Shown: positions 17,730 through 28,849 of the stretch, one piece after another
Numbering within the stretch: the first letter of the stretch is position 1
How the letters are laid out: the number at the start of each line of letters is the position of its first letter
Origin: Campylobacter showae
GTDB lineage: Bacteria > Campylobacterota > Campylobacteria > Campylobacterales > Campylobacteraceae
Length of the DNA: 64,000 nucleotides
Direction of reading: 5' to 3'
Assembly (NCBI RefSeq): GCF_900573985.1
Contig: NZ_UWOK01000001.1
Coordinates: forward strand, 248,001 to 312,000
Translations under genes and position numbers: made by a program
The notes under the pieces: model-generated
What the model was told of the DNA's origin: nothing
Database searches by the model: none
The model's input: only the letters and a program-made list of their open reading frames with translations

Positions 17730-19132
17730 TTGAGTCCTTTGATGATGTCCGCGGCTGTGAGCGCGTAGTCGTTGATTTTGATTTCGCGGGCGGCTAACGC
17801 GTGAGCCAGCGTCCCGCTGATCGCGGCATTTAGCGGGTCGTAACTCTGCGCCAGTAGCCCCGCGATGATACCGCTTAGCGCGTCTCCGCTACCGCCTTTT
17901 GCGAGTGCGGCGCTACCGTGCGTCATGACGTAAACCTCGCCGCCTTGCGCGATTAGCGTATTTGCGCCCTTTAACACAAGCACACATTTAAAATTTCTGC
18001 TAAAAATTTGAGCGAGTTTGAAGCGATTTTTTTGCACTTCGCTAGCGTCAAATTTGCCAAGATTTGCAAGCTCTAGCAAACTCGCAAACTCCTTTGGATG
18101 CGGCGTTATCACGACGTTTTTGCTATTTAAAAGCTCAAGCGTGCGCGGCTCGTGGCAAAGATCGGCATCGATAACGAGCGCGTCTTTTGTTTTTAGCTCG
18201 CTAAAAAGCTCATTCTTTTGCGCCTCGTTAAGCTCGCCAAGCCCCATGCCGACGGCTCCGACTCGCATTTTGGGCGTTATGCGCTCGCTTTGCATTAAAA
18301 CGGGTTCAATATTTAAATTTTTCCCCACGACGCTAACAAGTCCCGCACCGATAGTTAGCGCGGCAAGTCCCGCTATACGCGCCGCTCCGCCCTTTTCGCC
18401 GCTAACGACAAACACGTGGCCAAAGTCGCCCTTGTTAGCGTTTTGCTTAGTGCGAAAGGGCAAATTTAAATCGCTCTTACCGAGTTTATAAAAGCTCGTC
18501 CCCGTCTCGTACAGCTCGCGGGGAAGGCCCAAATTTGCGACCTTTACGCGCCCGACGAAATCCTTTGCAAAGTCGCTATAAAGCGCCAGCTTTAGCGCGC
18601 CCATCGTCACGGTCGTGTCAGCCTTAAAAACCGATCCTTGCGACAAACCGTTTTTATCAAGTCCGCTTGGGATGTCGCAGGCGAGCTTGTAGCCGGGCTT
18701 TGCGTTTAGTAGATTTATCAAATTTATCGTCCGATCGTCTAACTCGCGGCCAAGTCCGGTTCCGAAAATCCCATCGATGATGCAGTCAAATTCGCCTACT
18801 TCCGTCAAATTTGAGATCAAATTTACGCCGCATTTTAGCGCCCTTGTTAGTTCTATTTTTGAGATTTCGTTTTGTTTGTCGCTCGCTAACAAAGCAAAAC
18901 AATCAAATTTGCCTTGCAAAAGCCGAAGCGCAGCAAGTACGTCTGCACCGTTATTTCCGCTACCGATAACGCCTAAAATTTTACGTCGTTTTTTTGAGGA
19001 TTTTTTAAACCTGGTTCGCACAGCGTTAGCTAACGCATTAGCGGCGTTTTGCATCAAAACTTCGGTGCTAAGCCCAAACTCGCTCACGGCTCTAGCGTCG
19101 AGCTCTGCCGTATCCCAAAATAGCTTTTTCAT
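17711..19132 (-). CDS. nnr: Bifunctional NAD(P)H-hydrate epimerase / ADP-dependent dehydratase
   Basis: 473 residues with both repair domains. The N-terminal YjeF_N epimerase (about 1-205) carries GVIGSGNNGADVLAALRLL. The C-terminal ribokinase-like dehydratase (about 215-473) has NKGDFGHVFVVSG, VITPHPKEFA and the anion-hole motif AKGGSGDALSGIIAGLL. Together they repair hydrated NADH and NADPH. It overlaps the comM-like gene by four bases and purN by 19, so it is translated within the operon. Confidence 0.93.
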   Translation of the reverse strand: MKKLFWDTAELDARAVSEFGLSTEVLMQNAANALANAVRTRFKKSSKKRRKILGVIGSGNNGADVLAALRLLQGKFDCFALLASDKQNEISKIELTRALKCGVNLISNLTEVGEFDCIIDGIFGTGLGRELDDRTINLINLLNAKPGYKLACDIPSGLDKNGLSQGSVFKADTTVTMGALKLALYSDFAKDFVGRVKVANLGLPRELYETGTSFYKLGKSDLNLPFRTKQNANKGDFGHVFVVSGEKGGAARIAGLAALTIGAGLVSVVGKNLNIEPVLMQSERITPKMRVGAVGMGLGELNEAQKNELFSELKTKDALVIDADLCHEPRTLELLNSKNVVITPHPKEFASLLELANLGKFDASEVQKNRFKLAQIFSRNFKCVLVLKGANTLIAQGGEVYVMTHGSAALAKGGSGDALSGIIAGLLAQSYDPLNAAISGTLAHALAAREIKINDYALTAADIIKGLKCLRKK

Positions 19133-20649
19133 GCGCCCTCCTGCTTCACTCGGTAGCTCAAAGCCTCCAAAATATGTGGTTTTTTGATGATGCGCGAGCC
19201 CTCGATGTCGGCGATCGTGCGAGCGACTTTTAGGGTTTTATTGATAGCGCGGCGGCTGAGCGAAAACCTCTGCGTTGCATTATCTAGCACGCCGCTCGCC
19301 TCGTCGTCGCAAATGCAAAATTTAGCAATCTCTTCGTCGCTAAGCTTGCCGTTTAGCTCGCTTTGAGAGCGCGAGATTTGCGCCTCAAAGACGCGTAGCA
19401 CGGTATCTTGCATAGATTCGCTCGTGACGTCGCTTTTGTCGCTTGCGGCCACCTCGTCCATCTGTACGTGAAGGTCGATGCGGTCTAGCACGGGCGCCGA
19501 GATGCGCGATTTATAGCGTTTGATCTCAAACTCCGAGCATTTACACTCTAGATTTTTAGAAAGCAGATTGCCGCAAGGGCACGGGTTCATCGCGGCTACG
19601 AACATAAATTTGGTCTCATACGTGACCTTTGAATTTACGCGCGAGATGTTGATTTTATAATCCTCCAGCGGCTCGCGCAGACTCTCTAAAATTTGCGGCG
19701 CAAAGTGCGGAAGCTCGTCGAAAAATAGTATCCCGCCGTTAGCCAGCCCAACCTCGCCGATCCTAGCCGAGCTCGATCCGCCGCCAAAAATAGAGCTGCG
19801 CGTGCTCGTGTGATGAGGCGAACGAAAGGTGCGAAGGGCGGAAAATTCGCTCTCCTGCTGATTTAGCGAGCTATAAGCGCAGCTGAGCAAAATCTCATCC
19901 AAGCTTTGCGGCGGCAAAATGTAGCGCAGGCGCTTGGCGCTCATGCTCTTGCCGCATCCGGGGCTGCCCTCAAAGATAACGTTGTGCATACCGCAAGCAG
20001 CCACCAGGCAGGCTCTTTTTGCTCTGCTTTGGCCTTTTACGTCGCTAAAATTTAGCTCGAAATTTTGGTTTTTTACGAAGCTTTTTTCGCCGATTTTGAT
20101 TAAATTTGAAAAAAGCGGATGAACGGCGCCGACCTTGCGCGAGGCGGCAAACTCTGGCTCGAGAAAAAATTTGATCGCCTCGGCTAAATTTGAAACGGCG
20201 TAAATTTCTAAATTCGGTATCGCGCCGGCTTTTTGCGCTATCTCTTGCGGGATCAGCACGCGAGAGCCGGGCGCTTTCGCGCTCAAAAAAAGCAGGATAG
20301 AAAACAGGCTCGCCGTGCTTTTGACGCCGCCGTCAAGCCCAAGCTCGCCGAATACAAAAATAGGCTCAAAGTCGCGCTCTTTTTGCAAGGCTATTAAAAG
20401 CGCGATAGGCAGATCAAAGTGACTGCCTGATTTTGGCATATCGGATGGGGATAAATTTATGATGATTTTTTGCGCAGGGAAGGAGAAATTTAACGACAAA
20501 AGCGCCGATTTTACGCGCTCGGCGCTCTCTTTTATCGAGGCACCCGCAAGACCCACGATATTAAATGAGGGCAAACCGCGGTTAAAGCTGGACTCGACGT
20601 CCACAAGCCGTAATTCGTCATTATAAGTGGCGCATTTTAGGGCTTTCAT
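19129..20649 (-). CDS. comM: YifB/ComM-family Mg chelatase-like AAA+ ATPase
   Basis: 506 residues. The N-terminal Lon-substrate-like domain (FNIVGLAGASIKESAERVKSAL region) is followed by the AAA+ core with Walker A EGSPGCGKSMSAKRL, Walker B GILFFDELPHF and zinc-like cysteines CPCGN and CKC, then an SRH-like helical domain. ComM is a hexameric helicase that promotes branch migration of incoming DNA during natural transformation, which fits a naturally competent Campylobacter. It overlaps def and nnr by four bases each. Confidence 0.9.
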   Translation of the reverse strand: MKALKCATYNDELRLVDVESSFNRGLPSFNIVGLAGASIKESAERVKSALLSLNFSFPAQKIIINLSPSDMPKSGSHFDLPIALLIALQKERDFEPIFVFGELGLDGGVKSTASLFSILLFLSAKAPGSRVLIPQEIAQKAGAIPNLEIYAVSNLAEAIKFFLEPEFAASRKVGAVHPLFSNLIKIGEKSFVKNQNFELNFSDVKGQSRAKRACLVAACGMHNVIFEGSPGCGKSMSAKRLRYILPPQSLDEILLSCAYSSLNQQESEFSALRTFRSPHHTSTRSSIFGGGSSSARIGEVGLANGGILFFDELPHFAPQILESLREPLEDYKINISRVNSKVTYETKFMFVAAMNPCPCGNLLSKNLECKCSEFEIKRYKSRISAPVLDRIDLHVQMDEVAASDKSDVTSESMQDTVLRVFEAQISRSQSELNGKLSDEEIAKFCICDDEASGVLDNATQRFSLSRRAINKTLKVARTIADIEGSRIIKKPHILEALSYRVKQEGA

Positions 20650-21158
20650 GCGTTTTTTTGCTTTTTATACTCTTTGTCAAATTTTTTGCGTTTGTTGTAG
20701 CCGATACGCTCGATAAAAAGGTGCCCGTCGAGATGATCCATCTCGTGCTGGATCGCGACCGACAAAAGCCCGTCAGCCTCGAGCTCTTGGCGCTCGCCGA
20801 AGCGATCTTGATACTCTAGCGTTATAAACTCGGCTCTTTTTACGTCCTCGTAGTATCCAGGTACGCTCAAACAGCCTTCTTGATAGATTATCTCGCCCTC
20901 TTTACGTAAAATTTTGGGATTTATGATTTCTAGCAGATCCTCTTTGCGCTGCTCTTTGCTCTCTTCGTCGACTAAATTTATGATCAAAATTCGCTTAGCC
21001 TCGCCCGTCTGGATAGCAGCTAGTCCGATGCCGTTTTTAGCGATCATGGTCTCATACATATCGTCTAAAAATTTATGCAAATTTTCGTCAAAAACTTTCA
21101 CTTCAAGCGATTTGACGAAGAGTTTTTTGTTCGGATAGGTTAGGATTTCTAGTATCAT
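20646..21158 (-). CDS. def: Peptide deformylase
   Basis: 170 residues. All three family motifs are seen: GIGLAAIQTG, EGCLSVPG (metal Cys) and QHEMDHLDG (two metal His and catalytic Glu). It removes the formyl group from nascent proteins. It overlaps the GGDEF gene upstream and comM downstream by four bases each. Confidence 0.96.
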   Translation of the reverse strand: MILEILTYPNKKLFVKSLEVKVFDENLHKFLDDMYETMIAKNGIGLAAIQTGEAKRILIINLVDEESKEQRKEDLLEIINPKILRKEGEIIYQEGCLSVPGYYEDVKRAEFITLEYQDRFGERQELEADGLLSVAIQHEMDHLDGHLFIERIGYNKRKKFDKEYKKQKNA

Positions 21159-22207
21159 TTTTCAGTCTTGTCCTCTAGTACAAAAAAGTGTTCGCCGTCT
21201 CTGCCGGTGTTTACAAGCGAATCAAGCGCCAAGGATAGCATCTCCTCGATAGTTTTTGTCATGTTTAGATCAAAAGTGACTACTTCCATATCAAACTCGT
21301 ATTTCTCTCCATTTAGCATGAAAGAGGTGTCGTAAAACATATCTGTTATACGCTTGCAGGCTTTTTGTGCACCGCTTATGTCGGTATGCTTCATCAGCAT
21401 AGCAAAACATCCGCCACCGTAATGCGACAAGATATCGCTGCGCCTCGATGTACGAAGCAACATGCGAGAGATATTTTTTAAAACGGCCAACTTGCCTTTT
21501 GATCCGATACCGTCCAGCGCGCTATCCTTTGGTTTTAGCAACATTACGGAGGATTTATAGTCGTATTTTTTTATATTTTCAGACTCGATACCGAGCGTCT
21601 TGAGGAAAAATTTTCTATTATATACGTCAAATTTTTCATCATATATAGACTGTTCTTCAACCAGCTTAAAAACCTTACTAATCTCTTCGTAGCTCGTTTT
21701 AATAACTTCTACATGTTTATCCATTAGCGAATTTAGTTTGCTTAAGTCTTCGTTAAAGGAGTTAAAAACGCTTTGGATCGTGATTAAATTTACATTTGGA
21801 TCTAGGCTTTCCGAGCGTTTTTTAATAATAGTTTTTAAAACTCCCAAATTTTTATATATGAGCGCAACGGCCTGTAGCATGCTTTTTATCTGCATAAAGC
21901 TATTTTTGACCTCGCGCTCGATATTGATTTGTCTATCGTCCTCGAGTTTGCCGATCTCGTCTTCGATCTTTATGATCTCGCCGACTTTTTTCTTAAAGTC
22001 GTCAGACTGCTTTTCAAGCATCTTTTCAAAAAAAACGGTGTAGTTTTTCGGGATCGATGGGATATTTTCCTCGGTTAGTTCTTTTATGATCGCCTCGGAA
22101 AAACCGTAAATGTTAAACTCGTCCTTTTTAGCTTTTGCGCCTACTTTTTGAGTAGACGCGTTATTTGCCGCTACGTTTTCGCTTTTTTTGTTGTCTAACT
22201 TTATCAA
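21155..22207 (-). CDS. Degenerate GGDEF-domain protein
   Basis: 350 residues. The N-terminal part (about 60-190) is helical and heptad-rich. The C-terminal 160 residues have the GGDEF fold (FDVYNRKFFLKTLG; DILSHYGGGCFAMLM), but the signature GGDEF is replaced by GGGCF, so the catalytic Asp and Glu are missing and diguanylate cyclase activity is unlikely. It may bind a nucleotide or a partner. It lies between clpP and def, which are adjacent in C. jejuni, and is coupled to def by a four-base overlap and 11 bases downstream of clpP. Confidence 0.82.
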   Translation of the reverse strand: MIKLDNKKSENVAANNASTQKVGAKAKKDEFNIYGFSEAIIKELTEENIPSIPKNYTVFFEKMLEKQSDDFKKKVGEIIKIEDEIGKLEDDRQINIEREVKNSFMQIKSMLQAVALIYKNLGVLKTIIKKRSESLDPNVNLITIQSVFNSFNEDLSKLNSLMDKHVEVIKTSYEEISKVFKLVEEQSIYDEKFDVYNRKFFLKTLGIESENIKKYDYKSSVMLLKPKDSALDGIGSKGKLAVLKNISRMLLRTSRRSDILSHYGGGCFAMLMKHTDISGAQKACKRITDMFYDTSFMLNGEKYEFDMEVVTFDLNMTKTIEEMLSLALDSLVNTGRDGEHFFVLEDKTEK

Positions 22208-22217
22208 ATTCTACTCT

Positions 22218-22808
22218 TTACTTAAAGCTTTTCTCCAAAACTTTATCTATAAGCCCGTATTCTTTGGCTTCTGCAGAGCTCATGAAAAAGTCCCTGTCGG
22301 TATCTTTTTGGATTTTAGCTAGTTTTTGACCCGTATTTTTAGCTAGGATCGCGTTTAAAATCTCTTTCATACGCAAGATTTCCTTCGCCTGGATCTCTAT
22401 ATCCGTCGCCTGTCCGCGCGCGCCGCCTAAAGGCTGGTGGATCATGATGCGCGAGTTTGGCAACGCATAACGCTTGCCCTGCGCGCCGCAACTAAGCAAA
22501 AACGCGCCCATAGACGCTGCCTGACCGATGCAGATCGTGCAGACGTCGGGCTTGATGTAGTTCATCGTATCGTAAATGCTAAATCCGCTCGTTATCACGC
22601 CGCCCGGACTGTTTATATATAGATATATGTCCTTATCCGGATCTTCAGCCTCTAAAAACAACATCTGAGCCACGACCGCAGACGCCATGCCGTCCTCGAT
22701 CTCGCCGCTAAGCATTATTATGCGGTCCTTTAGCAGGCGCGAGTAGATGTCGTAGCTTCTCTCGCCCTTGCTCGTGCGCTCGATGACGTAGGGGATGTAG
22801 TAGCTCAT
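22218..22808 (-). CDS. clpP: ATP-dependent Clp protease proteolytic subunit
   Basis: 196 residues of ClpP. The catalytic Ser is in [11 protein letters not shown], the His in [10 protein letters not shown], and the Asp follows in the C-terminal DRDFFM region. It forms the tetradecameric protease chamber used with ClpA or ClpX. It follows tig with a one-base overlap, the same arrangement as in C. jejuni and H. pylori. Confidence 0.96.
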   Translation of the reverse strand: MSYYIPYVIERTSKGERSYDIYSRLLKDRIIMLSGEIEDGMASAVVAQMLFLEAEDPDKDIYLYINSPGGVITSGFSIYDTMNYIKPDVCTICIGQAASMGAFLLSCGAQGKRYALPNSRIMIHQPLGGARGQATDIEIQAKEILRMKEILNAILAKNTGQKLAKIQKDTDRDFFMSSAEAKEYGLIDKVLEKSFK

Positions 22809-24124
22809 TACTCCGCCTTTTTCTCTTTCTTATCGCTCTTTAGCGCAAACATCTCGTTAAATAGCTTCTCCTCGATCATCGACATTTTGATCGCAGGTAA
22901 AATTCCTTGATTTTTATAGTTTTCAAGGTGCTGTTTCGGATCTACGCCCGAGCGATACGCTTCAAAATACACCGCCTGGATCAGCTCTTGATCGCTTACT
23001 TTGATATCTCTGCGGCGCGCTAGCTCGTCTATTATAAACGTCAGCTTCACGCTTTTTACGGCGTCGTCGCGGTATGTCTCGCGCTGTTTAGTTAGAGCGT
23101 CTTTATCCTCTCTAAATTTAGCCATCTGCTCAGGCGTAAAGCTGCTCCAAGCACCGCGGAACTGCATATCCATCTCTTGCTCTACGATGTTTTTCGGCAC
23201 GTCGAAGTTAAATTTAGCCACGATCGCGTCAGCAAATTTAGGCTTTAGCTCCTCGTTTACGTTTTTAGCGTGCTTCTCGGCTTTGATCTGCTCTTTTAGT
23301 CTCTCTTCAAATAGCTCGACGCTTACCTTTTCCTCGCCCGGCATGATGCGTTTTAGCGTCTCTTCGTCGATCTCTTCAGGCACTTTTTTGCCTTGGATTT
23401 CGTGTAGCTTTACTTTAAACGTCGCGTCTTTGCCCGCAAGGTGTGCAGCGCCGTACTCGGCCGGGAATTTAACCTTCACGTCACGCTCTTCACCGACTTT
23501 TAGCCCGATCATGCCGTCCTCAAAGCCCGGTATAAACTGACCTGAGCCGATTTCTAGCAGGTAGTTTTCGGCTTTGCCGCCCTCAAACGCAGCGCCGTCT
23601 ACGAAGCCCTCGAAGTCAAATTTAGCAAAATCTCCCTTTTCAAGCGCCTCTTTTTCCACTTTTTCTAGCGGAGCCATCATTTTTAAAATTTCGTTTTTTC
23701 TCTCGTCGATCTCTTTTTTAGTTACGCGCGGAGTGCTGACGCTTTCTATCAACTCCTCGTAGCCGTCGATGTTTATAACCGGTTTAAACGATAGCTCGAT
23801 CTCCGCGTCTATCTCGTTTTCGCCTCTATCAAATTTAGTCACGATCGGCTCGCCGATAACCTCTTCAAATTTTCTATTTAGCTCTTTTAGTCCAGCGTCT
23901 ATGACGTCTTTTAGCGCGTCTTGCTCGGCATCGGCGGTTAGCTCTTTTTCGTAACGTTTTAGAACTACGTTTACAGGCACTTTGCCCGCTCTAAATCCGT
24001 CTATTTTCATATTTTTCGCAGCTTTTTTAGCAGCGTTTTCGAGTTTGGATTGTACGTCCGCGCTCGGTATTTTCGCACTTAGCGAAGCGTTTACGGCGTC
24101 GATCGCCTTGGTTTTGATTTGCAT
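22808..24124 (-). CDS. tig: Trigger factor
   Basis: 438 residues, normal length. The N-terminal ribosome-binding domain contains GFRAGKVP near residue 45. An FKBP-type prolyl isomerase domain is at about 150-240 ([15 protein letters not shown] and [11 protein letters not shown]), and the long helical C-terminal domain follows. It is the ribosome-bound chaperone for nascent chains. It is the first gene of the seven-gene operon reading tig, clpP, GGDEF, def, comM, nnr, purN. A lysine-rich tail ends the protein. Confidence 0.95.
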   Translation of the reverse strand: MQIKTKAIDAVNASLSAKIPSADVQSKLENAAKKAAKNMKIDGFRAGKVPVNVVLKRYEKELTADAEQDALKDVIDAGLKELNRKFEEVIGEPIVTKFDRGENEIDAEIELSFKPVINIDGYEELIESVSTPRVTKKEIDERKNEILKMMAPLEKVEKEALEKGDFAKFDFEGFVDGAAFEGGKAENYLLEIGSGQFIPGFEDGMIGLKVGEERDVKVKFPAEYGAAHLAGKDATFKVKLHEIQGKKVPEEIDEETLKRIMPGEEKVSVELFEERLKEQIKAEKHAKNVNEELKPKFADAIVAKFNFDVPKNIVEQEMDMQFRGAWSSFTPEQMAKFREDKDALTKQRETYRDDAVKSVKLTFIIDELARRRDIKVSDQELIQAVYFEAYRSGVDPKQHLENYKNQGILPAIKMSMIEEKLFNEMFALKSDKKEKKAE

Positions 24125-24263
24125 TAAATTCCTTTAAAAAATAAAAATTTCCTAGAGTGTAGCAAAATTTTCCTTATTCATAGTATAAATTTAAGCGCGC
24201 GAAAGGCGAATTTCAGTAAAATCGTTTATCAAATTTAAATAACGAAATTAATCAGGAACGCAA

Positions 24264-24866
24264 ATGCAAGAAAATTTAAAAAATGAGAATTTAAAAAAAG
24301 AAAAGTTTGAAAGCTGCGTCGAGCAGATGCTAAATTTAGTCGGCGAAGACCCGCACAGAGAGGGGCTGGTTAAAACTCCCGAGCGCGTTTTTAAAGCTTA
24401 TGAGTTTTTAACGAGCGGCTACTCGCAAGACCCCAAAGTCGTGCTAAACGACGCGCTGTTTGATAGCTCAAATAACGAAATGGTACTCGTGCGCGATATC
24501 GAATTTTACAGCCTTTGCGAGCATCATTTGTTGCCGTTTTTCGGGCGCGTGCACGTGGCCTACATCCCAAATCACAAGGTCGTAGGCCTTAGCAAAATCC
24601 CGCGTATGGTAAATATCTTCGCTCGCCGCCTGCAAATCCAAGAGCAGCTCACCGAGCAGATCGCCGAAGCCGTGCAAGACGTCATCAAGCCAAAAGGCGT
24701 GGGCGTCGTCATCGAGGCGCGCCACATGTGCGTTGAGATGCGAGGCGTGGGCAAGATCAACTCGACCACGACCACGTCGGCACTGCGAGGTTGCTTTTTA
24801 AAGAGTAGCGAGACTAGACGTGAGTTTTTCTCCCTTATAAATTCGCACAAAGAAGTGAGATTTTAG
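24264..24866 (+). CDS. folE: GTP cyclohydrolase I
   Basis: 200 residues of type I GTP cyclohydrolase. Zinc ligands appear in [10 protein letters not shown] and in HMCVEMRGV, and the substrate segment is GLSKIPRMV. It converts GTP to dihydroneopterin triphosphate, the first step of folate synthesis. An AATCAGGA box precedes the ATG. It overlaps fliI by one base, as in the C. jejuni folE-fliI pair. Confidence 0.95.
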   Translation: MQENLKNENLKKEKFESCVEQMLNLVGEDPHREGLVKTPERVFKAYEFLTSGYSQDPKVVLNDALFDSSNNEMVLVRDIEFYSLCEHHLLPFFGRVHVAYIPNHKVVGLSKIPRMVNIFARRLQIQEQLTEQIAEAVQDVIKPKGVGVVIEARHMCVEMRGVGKINSTTTTSALRGCFLKSSETRREFFSLINSHKEVRF

Positions 24867-26170
24867 TGAATTTAGATAGCTTAAAATCAAAACTGGGGGC
24901 AAATTTATCTCTTTCTAGCGTCTTTGGCGTGATCGAGCGAATTTCTGCTACGACGATAGAGATCTCGGGACTGCGCCCTAGCATCGGAGATATCGTGCAA
25001 ATTTGCGCTAAAGACAAGAGCAAAAGCGGGCTAGCGATGGTGACCGAGGTGCGGCAAAATACCGCGCTCATCTCGCCCTTTGGCTTCGTAGAGGGCTACA
25101 AAATCGGCGACTTCGTCTATCAAAGCGACCAAGGCATGAAAATCCCCGTGGGCGACGCTCTTTTGGGCCGAGTGGTGGATCCTTTTATGAACCCAAAAGA
25201 CGGCAAAGGCGCGATCGCCGCAACCGAGTACGCACCGATAATGCGCGCTCCGATCGATGCTATGAAGCGCGGGCTGATAGATGAAATTTTTAGCGTCGGG
25301 GTTAAAAGCATCGACGGGCTGCTAACCTGCGGTAAAGGCCAAAAACTAGGCATTTTCGCGGGTTCTGGCGTAGGTAAAAGCACGCTCATGGGCATGATCG
25401 TAAAAAACTCGCAAGCTCCGATCAAGGTAGTCGCCCTCATCGGCGAGCGCGGCCGCGAGGTGCCGGAGTTTATAGAGAAAAATTTACGCGGCGATCTAAG
25501 CGGAACCGTCGTCATCGTAGCCACTAGCGACGATAGCCCGCTGATGCGAAAATACGGCGCCTTTTGCGCGATGAGCGTGGCAGAATACTTCAAAAACCAA
25601 GGCAAAGACGTACTTTTTATCATGGATAGCGTGACGAGGTTTGCCATGGCGCAGCGAGAGATCGGGCTGGCGTTAGGCGAACCGCCGACGTCCAAGGGCT
25701 ACCCGCCATCCGTACTCACGCTACTACCTCAGCTGATGGAGCGCGCTGGCAAAGAGGAAGGCAAGGGCAGCATAACGGCCTTTTTTACCGTGCTTGTAGA
25801 CGGCGACGATATGAGCGATCCGATAGCCGACCAGAGTCGCTCGATCCTAGACGGCCACATCGTGCTTAGCCGCGAGATGACGGACTTTGGTATCTACCCG
25901 CCTATAAACATCCTAAACTCCGCCTCGCGCGTAATGAGCGACATCGCGACCAAAGAGCACAGGGCAAACGCCGCCAAGCTAAAGCGCCTCTACTCGCTCC
26001 TCAAAGAAAACGAAGTGTTGCTACGCATCGGCGCGTATCAAAAAGGCAGCGACAAAGAGCTAGACCTTGCCATCTCGAAAAAAGAATTTATAGATAACTT
26101 CCTAAAACAAGACGCCGAAGAGGGCTTTAGCTTCGAGCAGACGCAGGAGCTATTAAGCGGGATAAATTAG
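24866..26170 (+). CDS. fliI: Flagellar export ATPase FliI
   Basis: 434 residues with a GTG start that shares a base with the folE stop. Walker A is FAGSGVGKSTLMG, Walker B is VLFIMDSVTRFA, and the export-ATPase segment ERGREVPEF is present. It forms the hexameric ATPase of the flagellar type III export apparatus. The gene implies a flagellated organism. No other flagellar gene is within the window. Confidence 0.96.
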   Translation: MNLDSLKSKLGANLSLSSVFGVIERISATTIEISGLRPSIGDIVQICAKDKSKSGLAMVTEVRQNTALISPFGFVEGYKIGDFVYQSDQGMKIPVGDALLGRVVDPFMNPKDGKGAIAATEYAPIMRAPIDAMKRGLIDEIFSVGVKSIDGLLTCGKGQKLGIFAGSGVGKSTLMGMIVKNSQAPIKVVALIGERGREVPEFIEKNLRGDLSGTVVIVATSDDSPLMRKYGAFCAMSVAEYFKNQGKDVLFIMDSVTRFAMAQREIGLALGEPPTSKGYPPSVLTLLPQLMERAGKEEGKGSITAFFTVLVDGDDMSDPIADQSRSILDGHIVLSREMTDFGIYPPINILNSASRVMSDIATKEHRANAAKLKRLYSLLKENEVLLRIGAYQKGSDKELDLAISKKEFIDNFLKQDAEEGFSFEQTQELLSGIN

Positions 26171-26421
26171 TCAAATTTACGAGTAGCTCAAATTTGACCT
26201 ATTTGCCGAGATTTTTATAAATTTGCTCCAAATTTTATCCAAGCGCGGCGGTCTGCGGCTCAATTTGAAGCTCAAATTTATGCTTTTGCCGTAAAATTTG
26301 CCCCGCCAAAATGAATTTAAGCGTATCCGTTTTCGTCAAATTTAACGAGCCGGATCTAATCTGGCAGATTAAAAAGCATTAAATTTAAGATAAAATTTGC
26401 GCAAGCGATACAGGATCAAAT
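26171..26421. other. Gene-free tract between fliI and the frameshifted membrane gene
   Basis: About 250 bases rich in AAATTT with no open frame that looks coding and no clear terminator after fliI. Nothing else was seen. Confidence 0.5.
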
Positions 26422-27089
26422 TTGAACAGAAACTACGACGCAAACCCGCTGATTTTACAGGATGATTTTTACCGCATCGCGGTCGGCTGCGCATTTTTAT
26501 TTATCATTTGATATTTCTGATATTTTTTAGCGGCATGGTAGATTGGCAAAGCGGCTCATTTTGGGAAGTTTTTAGGGCAGAGGCAATGCGAGACCCTAGG
26601 TTTGCTTCGATGTTTGGTAGCGGTATTCTTATGAATATTTTAGCCGCCGACCTAATCAAAAAACTCAAAAATCCCTCGCTCGTTTACCTTTACGAAGATA
26701 AAATTTTCCAAACCAAAAAGGGAGTAACGATAAATTTGACGGATGTCCGCGAAATGCGAAAATCGCCCTATCAAATTTTAGGAACGATACCGAAAAATCC
26801 GCTTTCCTCGATAGTGATCCCGTTTATGTTCGTCTTGGCCGCATTTGTTTTTTATGCACTGATTTTTTTCGCCAAATGCGTGCTCAGAGCCTTTGACAAA
26901 GACGTAAATTTAAGCTACTTTTGCAACCTTGCCCTGTTTAGCCAAACGAGCGTTATAAATATTTATTTCATCTCAAAATCAGACTACGCCGCGGTGCGGG
27001 AGTATTTTAGGGCGAAACTGGGCTCCGATATCGCGGACGCGCATTGGACGATCAAATTTTACGATGCCAGAAACATTCAACAGATTTAA
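26422..27089 (+). pseudogene. Unknown membrane protein, apparent frameshift near 26508
   Basis: Two adjacent frames join into one protein of about 220 residues. The first starts at TTG 26422, with AGGA six bases upstream, and reads MNRNYDANPLILQDDFYRIA then a hydrophobic run before a TGA at 26509. The second (from 26508) continues the same hydrophobic helix (LIFLIFFSGMVDW) and runs to 27089, with a second membrane region at about IPFMFVLAAFVFYALIFF. One base appears to be missing around the T-rich run 26492-26510. Family unknown. It may be a true mutation, programmed slippage or a sequence error. Confidence 0.6.
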
Positions 27090-27255
27090 ATTTGACGCTT
27101 GTTCTCGTCTTTATCACGCGTCAAATTTAACTGAGCAAAGATACAAATTTATCCCGAGTCGGTGCAAAATTTGGATTATTTTCGCCAAATTTTCACTCAA
27201 GATGCGAAAATTTTAATTTTTAAATTTTCTAAAACCTTAAGAAATCAAACTAAGT

Positions 27256-27272
27256 TTAGGATATATTTTATC
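27256..27272 (-). promoter_or_regulatory. Distal inverted copy of the nifS operator-like motif
   Basis: TTAGGATATATTTTATC is the exact 17-base reverse complement of 27435-27451. The two copies frame a 162-base gap upstream of nifS. The remaining gene-free tract 27090-27467 is AAATTT-rich and otherwise featureless. Confidence 0.6.
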
Positions 27273-27433
27273 TTTTTATATCAAATTTGGCCGAAACGGC
27301 GATGTTTTGCTTATTTGATAAGGAATTTCAATATATAAACTCTATCAAAAACCGCTTAAATTTGAAAAAACTAAGCTAAAATTTTAATCAAAAATTTATA
27401 AAATTTGTTATATTATCGTCACGAAAATAAAAG

Positions 27434-27448
27434 GGATAAAATATATCC
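27434..27448 (+). promoter_or_regulatory. GGATA-N5-TATCC site in front of nifS
   Basis: GGATAAAATATATCC ends 19 bases before the nifS GTG. A similar palindrome, GGATAAACTTTATCC, precedes the NO reductase gene at the same relative position. This is likely an operator for a regulator of Fe-S assembly; the regulator is not identified in the window. Confidence 0.6.
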
Positions 27449-27458
27449 TAATTGATAA

Positions 27459-28646
<1,188 letters not shown>

Positions 28647-28775
28647 CGGCTTGTCTTTTCCTTTATACGTCGTTAGAAATTTCGCCGAAGCTCGGTTACG
28701 TATTTCATATACGCGCCCTCGCTCGGCTCATTTCCGCCTCGTCTAAAGAAAAAATACGGCGCCTTATCGTTTTAC
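28647..28775 (-). repeat. Dispersed structured element, copy B (subtype II)
   Basis: Read on the minus strand it starts CGATAAGGCGCCGTA and ends GACAAGCCG. The outer stem is TTTTTCTTTA with TAAAGGAAAA (one G-T pair; plus-strand 28744-28754 and 28656-28665). The interior shares AGACGAGGCGGA and a CGTAT-loop-ATACG hairpin (28699-28713) with copy G at the window end. It begins at the base after the nifS stop. Confidence 0.65.
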
Positions 28776-28849
28776 ATTCAAATTTGAGGTTAAATTTGAT
28801 TGAAATTTGAGCTTTAGAAGTTCAAATTTGAGTTAAATAAAAAGTGCAA

